A stretch of 64,000 nt of DNA from Mycosarcoma maydis (lineage: Eukaryota; Basidiomycota; Ustilaginomycetes; Ustilaginales): assembly GCF_000328475.2 (NCBI RefSeq), contig NC_026480.1, positions 310,001 to 374,000 of the forward strand, written 5' to 3'. The notes beneath the pieces are model-generated. The model had not been told where the DNA came from. It searched no databases and saw nothing but the letters and a program-made list of their open reading frames with translations. Both the position numbers and the translations under genes were made by a program. Shown here piece by piece: positions 20,957 through 32,212 of this stretch; the stretch's first letter is position 1, and every line of letters begins with the position of its first letter.

Positions 20957-21926
20957 GTCGGCGACGGCCGCAATGATTGAGGGCTCTCTGTCGGGCGCTG
21001 ACTACTACCGCTGTGGAGAGACGAGTATGGGTGAGTCGCAATTGTGATGCAAAGCTTGCCCGTTGGTTGCACGAGTGGTAAGAGCAGCTGCCAAAGATCT
21101 ACACAGCGCCTTGATGCACGATTCGTGATTCTGCGTTTGAAGTAGTACATACGCACAAGTCGATCTGTGCGATGGCGCCGACACACCACCGACTTGCTCA
21201 TGATTTGGCCCATTCGTGATTGATTAACGGTTCGTGATTCACGATTCACGATTCACGATTCACGATTCACGATTGTGGAGTCGGCGAAATACGAAAGTGC
21301 GACACGCGCACGGCGACACGCGCGTGGCGAGAAACAGCAGAGTGTTACGTCGTCGTTGTGTTTGATCTGAAAAGTTTTACAGTCTTGAGTCACGTGATCT
21401 TCAGTAGAGTCGACTTAACATCTCATACCCTATGTCCATGGCCCACGCAGCTGTGGCCCCGAGCCAATCGTTAATCGTAATAATCGTAATAATCGTGAAG
21501 CGAATCACGAGTAATCGTGAATCTCGGTAGCTCCAGCACATTCACGATTCGTGGTTCAGAGAAGCCGACTTCCGACAGGGTCCCAAGCTCTAGCATATGT
21601 GTTTGCTCTACATGGCCAAGCCATCAGTTGACAGCACATCATCACCTGCTTTTGATCACAAACAAAAGTCGACGTTTCGATCCAGTGGTGGCAACCTCGA
21701 ACCGCCATTGCTTCCATTGATCGAATCCCATCGCATGCTTATCAATTTCACGCTCCCAATCGCAATCAGAATGCCGTCGCACGGTCCAACCGCCATTCTC
21801 GAGTAAAGCAAAAGGCCTGCCTCTCTCGTTGCCTTGCCTCTGCGCCGTTGTATCAACACATCTAGTCTCATCGGCTCCCTTATCATTTCACCAGCGCGAC
21901 AATCAGTGCAGGCCCGGACGACTGCA
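20957..21926. other. Divergent intergenic region (SSK2 / RIC1) rich in dyads
   Basis: 970 bp, probably with both promoters. It contains the cleanest tandem array of the dispersed element, six head-to-tail attcacg units (21237-21278), plus a cluster near 21468-21553 (taatcgtaataatcgtaataatcgtg and tcacgattcgtgg). The interval 21560-21926 is free of dyads and probably carries the RIC1 core promoter and leader. Confidence 0.65.
21237..21278. repeat. Tandem array of the 7-bp unit ATTCACG
   Basis: Six perfect head-to-tail copies of attcacg, preceded by ttcgtg that makes a dyad with the first unit. It belongs to the CGTGA/TCACG element family seen in most intergenic gaps of the window. Confidence 0.95.
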
Positions 21927-24900
21927 ATGTACTGGCCCACCTCTTGCGCCGAGAGGATCCACCTCTCACCTTCAGGACTGCACCGTCCTGCCACCTTTCT
22001 TCATTTCGATAAGGATGCAGGCCAACAGCTTCCTAGTCCAGTATCCGACCGAATGGATGGTGCTGATGAACAAGTTATTCAGCTCGCTCGCTCTCGCAAC
22101 GGCATACTGTGGGCTGCGCTCAGCACGACCACCATCTCGGTATGGTCCTCACGTCCTGCCCAGGTAGTTGCTGCTCTCGTTCGTACACCTCATAGCATTG
22201 CCGAATACGGCAACAACGCGCGTGTAGAATGGCGTCCAGATGGAAAGGCTCTCCTCGTTCAGACCGACCTCAACTTCCTTCTGCTCTACAACATTGTCTA
22301 TCGCCATCAAGCCTCCTCGATCTACAGCTACATTCCTCCTTCCGGTTCCGGCACACGCTCTCAGTCTGGCGATTTGCTTGCGCCTAATCCCAATGCGCTG
22401 CGCAACTCCTTCTCCCCTGGTGCCGGCGAAAGCGCGGCTGCCGGCGACTTGGGTCTTGGCGGTCTAGCAGGCGAGGCCTGCGAGCTCCGCTTCCGTCTCG
22501 TGCTTCGCATAGACGCAGGCCTGCGCTTCGCCGCATCAACAGAGACCCACATGCTCGTCAGCACCACTTCACCTCCTGCAATCCAATGCATCCGATGGCC
22601 GAGCGATGATCCTGATGCTCCGCCCCCTGACTTTCATGATCCCTTGGTTCGCACTCGTACCACTTTGACCACTCAGCTCGACTGGTTTACACCCGAGACG
22701 CGTCCGCTTCCAGAATCCAGTGCAGGGCCAGCTCAGGTACACATCGTCCATATCACCTACTCACGACCCATGGACGTCTTTGTATGGCTCACCTCAGACG
22801 GACGCGCTTACGTCGCCAATCTCGATCTGCTCGCAACTACCGGCTCTTCACCTTGGACTGGTCGGTGTTTCCATGGCGCGCCCCGAAACCGTAGACGGCA
22901 GTCTTCTACTGTTGCGCAAACAGCAGAACCAGATGCTTCAACTGAAATTAGCCACACAGGCAAAGCAGACGCAGGTGTCACGACTCAGGACGCACGAGTG
23001 TTACCAGTCGCTCCAGCTGTCAACGGCTCCAAGTTGAATGGCGTGCACGAGCAGGCTAATCGAGACTCGGCCACGGCTATCATCCCCAATGCTGAGCCGA
23101 ATACGAAGCAAGAGCCATCGTCCGTGGTGATGGACCTTGCGCCGGAGCAGCATGCAATCAGCGTATCCGTCAACGCCAAATTTAGCCTCATCGCTCTTGG
23201 CCTGGCTGATGGAACGGTGGCGGTTTACACGTATCGTGCTCCAGGTCGAACACCTTTGCATTCACATACCTTGTCCGTCAGACACGCACTCAAATCCACA
23301 GCAAGCTACCTGACCACAGGTCCTGTCCGCTCCCTTTCCTGGACCAGTGATGGCTACTCTCTCGCCGTCGGGTGGCAAAACGGCTTATCCACCTGGTCGA
23401 CCTACGGCAAGCTCATGGCCTGTACACTTCGTGAAGACTGGGAGCTCGCTTCGAAAAACTTTTCCGACGCCTTCATGTTTGGAGCTCGCGATCTGTTCTG
23501 GGGACCAGGCAACACAGAGCTTTTCATCCTGGCGCTTTCCAAGCAAAATGGCTCACCGTTGCAGCCCAATAACCAGCTTTTCATCCTTCCGTTCTCTAAA
23601 TCGGCGGTAGCGGGCCAGCATTCACCCGACAATACTCGGTTTGCCTTCTATCAGACCGACGACAGCTTACATGTCTATCGAGGTGCTGACCAGACCGATC
23701 TTACTGCCATCACTCCGGAAAGCGACGTGTGGCAGCATATCAAAATTCCGCAGCCCTATCTAGCCGCCAACTGGCCGGTCCGCTATGCAGCTATCAGCGC
23801 TGACGGCAGTTTGATTGCGGTTGCTGGGCGTCGCGGACTTGCACACTACTCTAGCAATTCGGGGCGTTGGAAGCTGCACAAGAGTGTTGCACAGGAGCAA
23901 TCATTTGTGGTACGCGGAGGTATGCAATGGTTCCAACACGTTCTCATCGCTGCCTGCGACTCGGGTGGAGAGTATCAGCTTCGTCTATACTCGCGCGACA
24001 CCGACCTCGACTCGTCGCATCTGCTCGATCTGCAGGTGCTCCCTAGCCCTGTGATTCTGACGTCTCTTTTTGACAACAGCTTGCTGGTCTACACGGCGGA
24101 CAATACCTTCTACCATTTCCTGATCGACCTTTCTCAGGACCGCATCCGTCTTCGACTTTGCGGCTCTATCACTTTCGAAGGTATCGTTGGCGAGCCAGCC
24201 AGAGTACGAGGCATGAGTTGGATGATCCCCGAGAGTCAACAGCGTTTTGGCGATCCGATGGATGACCTGTCGGTCGCCACGATCATCTTTCTGATTGATG
24301 GCAAGCTCGTCTTGTTGAGACCACGCAAGGTGAGCGGCGGCAGCAGGCTCGATGCATCGCACCATACGCTTCAAGATTATGACGAACAAGACGTATCGTA
24401 CGCTGATGACGATGATGGTGACAGTGACGAGGTTGCCTACGACATGCAGATCCTCGCGGACAAGATCGAGTACTACTGGACGCATCTGCAGGGCATTGGC
24501 ACGCTCGAAAATTCACTCTGGGCGTACGACGGCAGTGGGATCAAGCTTTGGCTCGATGCGCTTCGCATTGCGTCGTCTGACCCGGACGAATCGTCGCGGT
24601 CGGATGCAGATGACGATGAGCAAGATCTGGCGCCAGAATACAAGACGATCGAATCGTCCGTCTCAATGCCGCTCGACTTCTATCCGCTCTGTGTGCTGTT
24701 GGAGAAGGGGATTGTGCTCGGTGTCGAATCCGAGGCATCGCTGCGTCGCTCTTTGGACTTTGCACTCTGGCGAACAGGAACCAACACGCATTTGTTCTTG
24801 CACCAAGTGCTTCGAAACTATCTGGAAAAAGGACTGATCGAAGAGGCTGTATACTTTGCGGCTTCGTATCAGGATTTGGTGTACTTTGCACATGCTTTGG

Positions 24901-26021
24901 AGATTCTGCTGCATGCAGTGCTAGAGGACGAAGCTGATGCTGGGTTGGGAGATGCGCTGTATGCTCGCAAGGGGTCGGGCAGCGTGTTGCAAAAGGAGCG
25001 GAGTGCTAGCTCGCTGCTTGCCGATGTAGCCGAAGAGGCGGACGAAGATGCTAACGGTCAGCAAGGTGGTGCTGTTGCAGACACAAGCAAGGATCTCAGC
25101 AGGTCGTCGCACTCTTCGCACCTGGGGCTGCCAAGAGATGCGCGCTGCTCTCGATCACCTTCGCCCCCGCAGCCGCAGCCGCAGCCGCGCGCGATCCTGC
25201 CGCTTGTTGTCGAGTTTCTGGACCATTTCCCTGAAGCGCTCGAGGTGGTGGTCGGGTGTGCACGCAAGACCGAAGTGGCGCGCTGGGCATACCTGTTCGA
25301 TGTGGTCGGCGCACCTCGCGTGCTTTTCCAGAAATGCATTCAAGCGGACCAGCTGCGGACAGCCGGCATGTATCTGCTAGTGCTGCACAATTTGGAGCCG
25401 TTGGAGGTGTCGATCGCGCACACGATCCAGTTGGTCAAACTGGCTGTGCACAAGCACGACTGGATGACGTGTCATGATTTATTACGCTTTGTAGCGAGTA
25501 TTGATCCGAGCGGTGGCGCGTTAAGCATCGCCGTTGACGAGGCGCGCATTTTGGCTGATGACGAGCGCGCCGACTGTGGCTTGCAGACACCGCCGAAACT
25601 GGTGCGTGCTGCAAGTGCACCGGCATCCACCAAGTCTCCTCTGGACCCTATGATGGAAGAAGACGAAGATCCCGAGACGCTTTCGGGTCCGGGTCCGGGT
25701 CCGGGTTCGGTTTCGCTCTCGCGCGCGCCTGTGCGACCCACACTGTCTCCCACACGCCCCAAGTCGGCGACACTCAATCTGCCCACACGCAACATCCCCG
25801 ATGTGGTCATCAACGCCGACTCGCTCACCCCGACGCTGGCCGCCATGCGAATCGCGACCAAGCGCCAATACGCCCACGGCATCGGTATCAGCCTCACCCG
25901 CGTCGGCCTGCGCAGCTCCGATCGCGTCTGGGACAAATCCCCCACGCACGCCAATCGCTCCGCAAGCGCCTCACCACCGCTCCCTGACGCACCCTCTCAA
26001 CACACCGAGTCACCGCAATGA
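21927..26021 (+). CDS. RIC1: Ric1, Ypt6/Rab6 exchange-factor subunit
   Basis: Ric1 with Rgp1 forms the guanine-nucleotide exchange factor for Ypt6/Rab6 at the Golgi. The ATG at 21927 gives 1,364 residues beginning MYWPTSCAERIHL, which matches the family's MYW/F-P start; the upstream in-frame extension is therefore rejected. The N-terminal half reads as WD-like propeller blades (NNARVEWRPDGKALLVQTD, GPVRSLSWTSDGYSLAVGW, LSTWSTYGKLMACTL, PYLAANWPVRYAAISADGSL, AGRRGLAHYS). The C-terminal RIC1 domain is nearly diagnostic: PLCVLLEKGIVLGVES, LFLHQVLRNYLEKGLIEEA, VVGCARKTEVARWAYLFDVV and LFQKCIQADQLRTAGMYLLV. Acidic and Ser-rich inserts separate the blocks, and the last ~150 residues are disordered. 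No intron is needed. It probably works with Vps52 (12821), which acts at the same Golgi membrane. Confidence 0.95.
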   Translation: MYWPTSCAERIHLSPSGLHRPATFLHFDKDAGQQLPSPVSDRMDGADEQVIQLARSRNGILWAALSTTTISVWSSRPAQVVAALVRTPHSIAEYGNNARVEWRPDGKALLVQTDLNFLLLYNIVYRHQASSIYSYIPPSGSGTRSQSGDLLAPNPNALRNSFSPGAGESAAAGDLGLGGLAGEACELRFRLVLRIDAGLRFAASTETHMLVSTTSPPAIQCIRWPSDDPDAPPPDFHDPLVRTRTTLTTQLDWFTPETRPLPESSAGPAQVHIVHITYSRPMDVFVWLTSDGRAYVANLDLLATTGSSPWTGRCFHGAPRNRRRQSSTVAQTAEPDASTEISHTGKADAGVTTQDARVLPVAPAVNGSKLNGVHEQANRDSATAIIPNAEPNTKQEPSSVVMDLAPEQHAISVSVNAKFSLIALGLADGTVAVYTYRAPGRTPLHSHTLSVRHALKSTASYLTTGPVRSLSWTSDGYSLAVGWQNGLSTWSTYGKLMACTLREDWELASKNFSDAFMFGARDLFWGPGNTELFILALSKQNGSPLQPNNQLFILPFSKSAVAGQHSPDNTRFAFYQTDDSLHVYRGADQTDLTAITPESDVWQHIKIPQPYLAANWPVRYAAISADGSLIAVAGRRGLAHYSSNSGRWKLHKSVAQEQSFVVRGGMQWFQHVLIAACDSGGEYQLRLYSRDTDLDSSHLLDLQVLPSPVILTSLFDNSLLVYTADNTFYHFLIDLSQDRIRLRLCGSITFEGIVGEPARVRGMSWMIPESQQRFGDPMDDLSVATIIFLIDGKLVLLRPRKVSGGSRLDASHHTLQDYDEQDVSYADDDDGDSDEVAYDMQILADKIEYYWTHLQGIGTLENSLWAYDGSGIKLWLDALRIASSDPDESSRSDADDDEQDLAPEYKTIESSVSMPLDFYPLCVLLEKGIVLGVESEASLRRSLDFALWRTGTNTHLFLHQVLRNYLEKGLIEEAVYFAASYQDLVYFAHALEILLHAVLEDEADAGLGDALYARKGSGSVLQKERSASSLLADVAEEADEDANGQQGGAVADTSKDLSRSSHSSHLGLPRDARCSRSPSPPQPQPQPRAILPLVVEFLDHFPEALEVVVGCARKTEVARWAYLFDVVGAPRVLFQKCIQADQLRTAGMYLLVLHNLEPLEVSIAHTIQLVKLAVHKHDWMTCHDLLRFVASIDPSGGALSIAVDEARILADDERADCGLQTPPKLVRAASAPASTKSPLDPMMEEDEDPETLSGPGPGPGSVSLSRAPVRPTLSPTRPKSATLNLPTRNIPDVVINADSLTPTLAAMRIATKRQYAHGIGISLTRVGLRSSDRVWDKSPTHANRSASASPPLPDAPSQHTESPQ

Positions 26022-26085
26022 AACCTGTTGGCACTCGCATGCTCGCTCCTGACATGTACGAAATACGATTCGTGATTAGGCGCGA

Positions 26086-28401
26086 CTACACTTTGTTCCT
26101 CCACGCCGCCCACTGAGCTACGATCATGAGGTCGAAAACCAACGTGCCTCCACTGCCGAGCAAAAACGGGAGGCTTTCCTGTAGATACGTTCTGGCCGCG
26201 TCGCCGTTTGCCGAGGGGTTAGTGAGCACGCTGATGGTGTACAGCAAGTTGCCCGAGAATGCAGCGATGAAGAGCAGGATCGAGATGCCAGCGACTGAGC
26301 GGCGGATATGGTTTTCCCATATCTGCGGGATACGCGAAGTGATATAGAGCAGAGCACAGAGCCATGCGCTGATACGCCCCACGAGCCGACGCCACGATGC
26401 GCCGTCGGCGTCGAACAGCGACGAGCGCTTGACGTCGCCAGTGACTGCAACGCCGGACACGACAGCAGACATGCTCGTAGACGGGAAAGAGCTGACCATG
26501 ATGATGCCCAGCAACACCATTCCAATACTCCTCCGCATCGACGCCGGAGATTTGGTCCCACTCCGCTTGTTCCCGCTCGCACTCGCACTCGCCCCCGCCG
26601 ACGCTCTTCCGGCGCCTCCTCCCGTCGCTGCGCGCTTGGAATGAGATCGAGACGACATGCTACGGACTATGGCCCTCTTGCCGCTTGCGTCACGCTTTGC
26701 GAGTGTGTCTACCGAGCGATACATGGATGCTGCAGGCGACGAGTCTCGCGTCGAGTTGTGACTCGGCGTATTTCGAGCCCCGGATGCGTCTTGGAGCGCG
26801 TTGGTATCTTCTACTTGGTTGCTGCATGTGGCTGCTTGGACAAATCGATCGTGTCGCTCCAGCACACCGTGCGACTGGGACATAGTGTTGCTAGCCTCTC
26901 TCGAGACAGGATGCGGCGACGCATGTCGCGCTGTGCCGTCCGACGAAGAGTGCGCTGAGAAAGGCGACAATGTGCGGTCGCGGCGGACGCCATCGGCTAC
27001 CGCCGGCGTCGCTGCGCCTGAAGCGGGAGCCGTATCGATGCGCGTTGCCGTGCGTACCATGTCACGTCCTCGAGGCTCTGCAGATGCACGGCTCGACTTT
27101 GTGCTGATGCTAGCTAAGCTGTCGACGCTATCTGTCAGATTGGCTGCCGAGCCAGTCTCGTCGGTCTCGTCTCGCGAGCCAGATTCGGCTTCAGACACTG
27201 ACTCGGCCTCGCTCTCTTGATGCTCTGCTCGTGACGTGGATCTGAGCGCTGAAGTTGCTTCATCAACATCCTTGCTCTCTCTTGTTGGACTCAGCGCCGA
27301 CGGAACAAAGTCGACGTTGGTCACCATCGGATTTCTTCGAGAGCTCATCGACCGGGCGATGCGCGATTTGCGCGAAGCCGAAGCTGACGAGGGTGCATCT
27401 CGCACGACTTTGGCCGAATGTGTGCCTGATGCCAAATCAGTGCTCAACTCATCTGGCCGAGCCACCTCGTTGCTGTTGACACGCGATCGCGTGCGTGATG
27501 GTGGTTGCGAGTGATTGGGAGAACAAGATGTGCGCGACTTGCTGCGATGCGAGTAGGTTCTGCCATGTGAAAAGTAGTCTTGGTCTGCAGTGTGCACTGG
27601 ATGCAGCATAGCTTCACGACGTCTTGCTGCTTCCTGAGCCAATTGCGCGACCGAAAGAGCAGCATCGGAGAGCGCACGGTAGTTGGCGACCGAACCAGCT
27701 GCCACCCCAGAGACGTTGTCCGTCGAGCTGTTCCTACTGAGAGAGGGGGGATGACGCGATCTTGATCTTGACGACTCATAGCGAGCGTGTGCGGGGCGGC
27801 GGTCGCTGTGGGGTGCATGTGCGGGAGTATTAGTGTCTGAATGCGATATCAAGGGTGCGTGTGGATCGTTGTGTGGTTGAGAGTACTGTGTCGCGTGACG
27901 GTGCGGATGAACAAGGTGCTGCGAATGAGAGAGGTTGACGCGTCGTTTGCTGGAGCTGCGCAGGAATGAGTTGTGTCGACTTGTTCTGCCTGCGAGCAGC
28001 TCGCTAGCCTCGGACAAGACTGAGTACGGATTGGGCGGGTATGGCGAGGAGAGGCTGCCGGAATGTTGGCGTGATCTGTTTATGGAGCGTTGCGCTCGTT
28101 CTTTACTTGCTTTGCGCCAGTAGTAGACGAACTGCACCATGATGCAGACATCGACACAGCAAAAGTAAGTGGCGACGGCGATCTGGAAAGGCAACTGCTG
28201 TGTAAGAAGAGAGCCGATCAGATTCGTGGCGTCTCCAAGCATCCATTGGGTGAGAAAGACAGGAGAGAGCCCTTCGACCGAGCCGCGTCGGTAGTTTTCA
28301 TAGAGCTGCGGCGATTGTGCGAAGAGCCAGATGACAAAGGAAAAGGAGCCTGACAGGTCCGAAATGGCCTGTCGGTCCAAGGTGTCGAACCAGCTGAACA
28401 T
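26086..28401 (-). CDS. PQ-loop vacuolar transporter with a very long internal loop
   Basis: A 771-residue protein from the ATG at 28401 (MFSWFDTLDRQAISDL); the 26 codons upstream in frame do not look conserved. The N-terminal ~110 residues contain transmembrane helices and the first PQ motif (FAQSPQLYENYRRGSVEGLSP). The last ~150 contain the rest, including the second PQ motif (SRIPQIWENHIRRSVAGIS, near residue 694). This layout and both motifs fit the Ypq1/Rtc2/LAAT-1 family, which exports cationic amino acids from the vacuole or lysosome. Family members are usually about 300 residues; the extra ~500 residues here are a Ser/Arg/His-rich, presumably cytosolic loop between the two halves, with many RS-type segments. 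Fungal relatives often have a longer loop, but this is extreme. It converges on RIC1 (64 bp between stops). Confidence 0.87.
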   Translation of the reverse strand: MFSWFDTLDRQAISDLSGSFSFVIWLFAQSPQLYENYRRGSVEGLSPVFLTQWMLGDATNLIGSLLTQQLPFQIAVATYFCCVDVCIMVQFVYYWRKASKERAQRSINRSRQHSGSLSSPYPPNPYSVLSEASELLAGRTSRHNSFLRSSSKRRVNLSHSQHLVHPHRHATQYSQPHNDPHAPLISHSDTNTPAHAPHSDRRPAHARYESSRSRSRHPPSLSRNSSTDNVSGVAAGSVANYRALSDAALSVAQLAQEAARRREAMLHPVHTADQDYFSHGRTYSHRSKSRTSCSPNHSQPPSRTRSRVNSNEVARPDELSTDLASGTHSAKVVRDAPSSASASRKSRIARSMSSRRNPMVTNVDFVPSALSPTRESKDVDEATSALRSTSRAEHQESEAESVSEAESGSRDETDETGSAANLTDSVDSLASISTKSSRASAEPRGRDMVRTATRIDTAPASGAATPAVADGVRRDRTLSPFSAHSSSDGTARHASPHPVSREASNTMSQSHGVLERHDRFVQAATCSNQVEDTNALQDASGARNTPSHNSTRDSSPAASMYRSVDTLAKRDASGKRAIVRSMSSRSHSKRAATGGGAGRASAGASASASGNKRSGTKSPASMRRSIGMVLLGIIMVSSFPSTSMSAVVSGVAVTGDVKRSSLFDADGASWRRLVGRISAWLCALLYITSRIPQIWENHIRRSVAGISILLFIAAFSGNLLYTISVLTNPSANGDAARTYLQESLPFLLGSGGTLVFDLMIVAQWAAWRNKV

Positions 28402-28954
28402 GATTCTACTATGTGAGGGCGGAGCAGCCGAGAGCCACGAAACGGATGCCTGCAGAGTCAATGTCGACAACGAACGCAAAGTCTAGAAGGCCTGAGTACA
28501 GAGCGACATACGTTGGTCGTTGCGAGTCTCGTGTCTATCGTGATCATTTGGACATGTCTAATGGGTCCGAAGAGCAACGATTCAAGGATGCAGCCGGGTG
28601 GGTTGAGCGAAAAGGATTGGTAAGGGCGCTTCGACCGACAGTATCGAGAAAGGACGCAAGCCGGAGGCGAAACACACCAGCAAGTTCTTGCCAGAGATAC
28701 AAAAAGGTCAAGGTTGTTGCCTAAGCCGACAAAGTCGAGCACCGTCGTGAAATGAATCGTTGCGACCGATAAGATGACGGTGAGAGCCGCGACTTTGCAA
28801 GGCGCTGCCAAGGAGCGAGCGTTCCTTGTCTATGAACTGTATTGCGATGCGGGTTTGCGAGTGGTGACAAGGATGCGAGATGTGTGTTGGAGTGTGCAAG
28901 GGGATTTGGCGAGATAGAGACCTTGGGTGTTGCTCGGCGTTGGCTGCCAACGGT

Positions 28955-29003
28955 GCAAGCAAGCAGGCAAACAGGCAAACAGGCAATCAAGCAATCAAGC
29001 AGG
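28955..29003. repeat. Short tandem repeat GCAAGCA/GGCAAACA
   Basis: Imperfect tandem 4-8 bp units (gcaagcaagcaggcaaacag, then gcaatcaagcaatcaagcag) in non-coding DNA upstream of the PQ-loop gene. Confidence 0.8.
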
Positions 29004-31258
29004 GTTCGGCAATCGGCTCAACGCATTGGACTGTGACGTGTGATTCGTGATTGGCGAGGGTCCAGTCAAGTCGTGTGCAAAGCTGCGCGCACCCAACACA
29101 AAAACCAGCTCGGTTCGTGGTTGTTGAGTGAGCGCTTTTCGCGGCGCAAACCAGAATCGTGAATCACACTCCAGAATCGTGAATCAGGTTCGGTCGACTT
29201 TTCTTTTCAGCTCGTGGCCGTGAGCAGTCACAAATTATATTCAAGCTTCAAATCTGTGAACTAATCGTGAATTATGCTTGCTCCTGCTTGTCTTTTGACT
29301 TAACGAGGCGCAACGCGTCGCCGGTCATATAAGTTACAGGCGAAAATCTCGCATCTTCGATATACCCGATTTATTCGTGATTTTCACGATTTGTGACGAT
29401 ACTCTGTAGGCTGAATCACCGATCTGCTTTCTGACCTCTGATCAACCGTGAACCACGCGAACTTGGGCGTTTGGACCAGTTGCGACGCCGTCGAAAAGAT
29501 CGCTTGTTACACTGGAGGAGGCTCGAGTGGATCGTCCGCCTTTCGCGTTGACGGATGTACAGAAGATGACAAAGATTTGCAGGAGCCGAGTATCCAACCG
29601 CTTACCCCGTAGCATTCCCCACAGAAGCAGAAGTTGCTACCCCATCTCGACTGGTCGCACGCAACACAACTTTGAGAACGAAAGAACCAGTCACGAGTCG
29701 TGAGGGACAGGGCGGTCCTGTGGATAATCGTGAATGGTCTGTCCTCGAGCCCGTGTCGGAGCTGCTGTACTTTCCAACTCTAGGAAGAGGAGTAACGCGA
29801 CCAACATGCAGACGTAACAGGGAATGAGTGTTTGCACGTTGCTGATGTTGACCCTTTCGTGATTCACGATTCATGATTCATAATTATTGCTCGCTGTCAA
29901 CAAGCGTGAAGGTCGGAGCAGAATGGCAGATTTGACCTCCGCTCACGGCTTCTACCTTGACCCTTGACGCTTGGGAAGAGCGGGTAATTTCATCATCAAC
30001 TTGAAACCTAGATCTGATCGACGCCGTACGCCAGTCACGAGTGTTACTTTTTTTCTTTCTTTCTTTCTTTTTTTTAAATACCCACTTGGGCGCCCTCGTT
30101 TCCCACGATCATAGACTTGTTGTCATCCATAGCGTCAAGCCTCAGCTTGCTTCTCCGCTGCTTGTCGCCTGTTCGACATTCACGATTGGCTCAACTTCCA
30201 GTAGACAACGTCGGTTCTGTTGATTCATCCGGTGTCAGCCATGTCGGACAAGTCACGGTGGCAGTCCGGGCGAGACTCGGCACGTAAACCGAGACACGAC
30301 GTGCGAAATGGCGACAGGTGTTAGATCGACGTTGTTCGTTCTAAGGGGGAACGCCGAGGTTGTCAAAAAAAAACATCCAACGGCTACGAGCTTATACATG
30401 TCGGAATCGTGAATGGCCATGTATCGAGCTTTGACTCGTTGTATCTGGTCTCAACGGCGCACGTCGCCATGACTCACAGCTCGAAGCAACAAGCCGAAAC
30501 ATGTGTAACTGTGCAAGATCTTACCTTTCTGTCTTAGTCATGACTGTAACGCGTAATTCACGATTTGCTACCTTGTCTCGCCTCTGAGTTTGAAGCTGCA
30601 CTCAGACTCCTCACGCCTGTTACTTTGTGCAGGCGCAAAATGGGGTTTCAAGCAACTCACGAATGCAGAACAGAGTGTGAGTCGTTAGGGACGTGAGTGG
30701 CTGCCACTCTACGCGTACGAAACCAGCTTTGGAAAAAGATTTGTCTCACCCTGTGCATTTCTGCAAGGTCTCGCTTGGCGGAGTTCCGGTGGGACCAACG
30801 AAAAGAATGAAAGCAAGTTTCTCATCCATCTCAAACAAAGCCATACACGATCAAAGTTATCGCGACACCTAGTTTTATTGCTTGACGGCACCCTGCTTGC
30901 TGAAGAACATACCTGTGGTTGCATGTGTGAGGGTCCAGCTTGATGTTTGTTATACTGTAGAGGAGCGTTTGTGTGTATTTTGTCACGTGGAATTTCCCTC
31001 TCTCTCTCGCTGGTTGGTACCTACTGTGCAGTACTGCAGAGTTAGAGAAATAGTCGACGTCGACTGCGGGTGGCTTTACTATCAAGGTCGTTGGAGGCGT
31101 CATGACTCGACATCGTTCTTCTGCTCTTGCATGCAAGAAGGCCTCGTTCTGCGAAACGACAGCTTGACCGCGCAGAAAGTCGTTCAAGCTGGAAGGGGAG
31201 TGTTGATGGTGTGCCCCATGCTCTTGATGATACATAGAACTATGCGCCTTGCAAAATG

Positions 31259-31306
31259 TCGATTCGCGATTCGCGATTCGCGATTCGTGATTCGTGGTTC
31301 GTGATT
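31259..31306. repeat. Tandem array of GATTCGC/GATTCGTG units
   Basis: Four gattcgc units run into gattcgtg units. It is a variant array of the dispersed CGTGA element and marks the right-hand limit of the dyad-rich half of the large gene-free interval. Confidence 0.9.
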
Positions 31307-32188
31307 CCCCCAGCCAAACGCACCTCTCTGTTGCTTGGCCTGTTGCTCCTTTCTACTTTCTAGATGTCTCTACCACCGATGCCTCGACCATCCTCTCTCT
31401 AAAGCGTACAGTTACTATATTTGATGCAATCGGCATTGCCATCATCACCTCGCCGAAAAGCTGCACGGTTGTCTTGACAACAGCTCATTTGTTCTGCATT
31501 GTCGACATCACAACCGCCCACAACCTACACGCTCCGCGGTCTCATATTCACTTGAAGATTATCGCCTGCGATTTCATTTTATTTCATTTCGTTTTATTTT
31601 TATCTCTTTTTTTGCCTCTGACCACCCCCAAAATTTTTAATACCAATTTTTACCCGTGCTTTTCCGAAAAGGAAGGGCTTTTTTTTAAAAAACAAAAACA
31701 AAAAACTACCCGAGTTAGCGCGTCGAGAAGCACAGTTGGACTCCTTGCAGTTTGGGACCCAACAGGCACAAAGTGCAGCAGCGTACTTTGTAAAAGACCA
31801 AGCACGAGCGCCCTTAACTTAGTTTGCCTGTTTTACTGTAAAGTGCTCGTGATCGTACTTGGAGCGCCCTTTACGCCAGCGCGCCCCCACCCTCGCTATG
31901 CTCTGATCGCCTGCCTTTCTTCGCATAAAAGCGACGACGCCCGTTTGGTTCACGTAAAGTCGGCAAGACACGCTAACTTACTGTGGAGCACAAAGCAACA
32001 GTGTTCCTTGCAGCCGATTCCAACCACAACGCCCGCGTAACTTGACGCTCCGCCGCTTTCGCCCTCGCTCGCCAGCCCGTTGGTTGCTTAGGGTCCACTC
32101 ACGACTCGCCCTCTTCAAACAAGACTGACTCACTCGACCTGTCCTCGCACTTGCTCTGGCCCCTTGCTTCCTGCAATTCTCTATAGAG

Positions 32189-32212
32189 TTTTTTTTTTTT
32201 TTTTTTTTTTTT
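32189..32212. repeat. Poly-T tract (24 bp)
   Basis: An uninterrupted run of 24 T in the pyrimidine-rich region upstream of the HypX-like gene, about 45 bp before a consensus splice donor. It could act as a nucleosome-excluding promoter element. Confidence 0.9.

Noticed and set aside
21237..21278. CRISPR-like or telomere-like array
   Set aside because: The 7-bp units are head-to-tail without spacers and occur as isolated clusters in gene-bearing intergenic DNA.
31294..32040. 248-codon frame in the large gene-free interval
   Set aside because: No domain, frame created partly by poly-T/poly-A tracts, begins inside a dyad array and has a Phe/Leu/Ser composition expected from pyrimidine-rich DNA.
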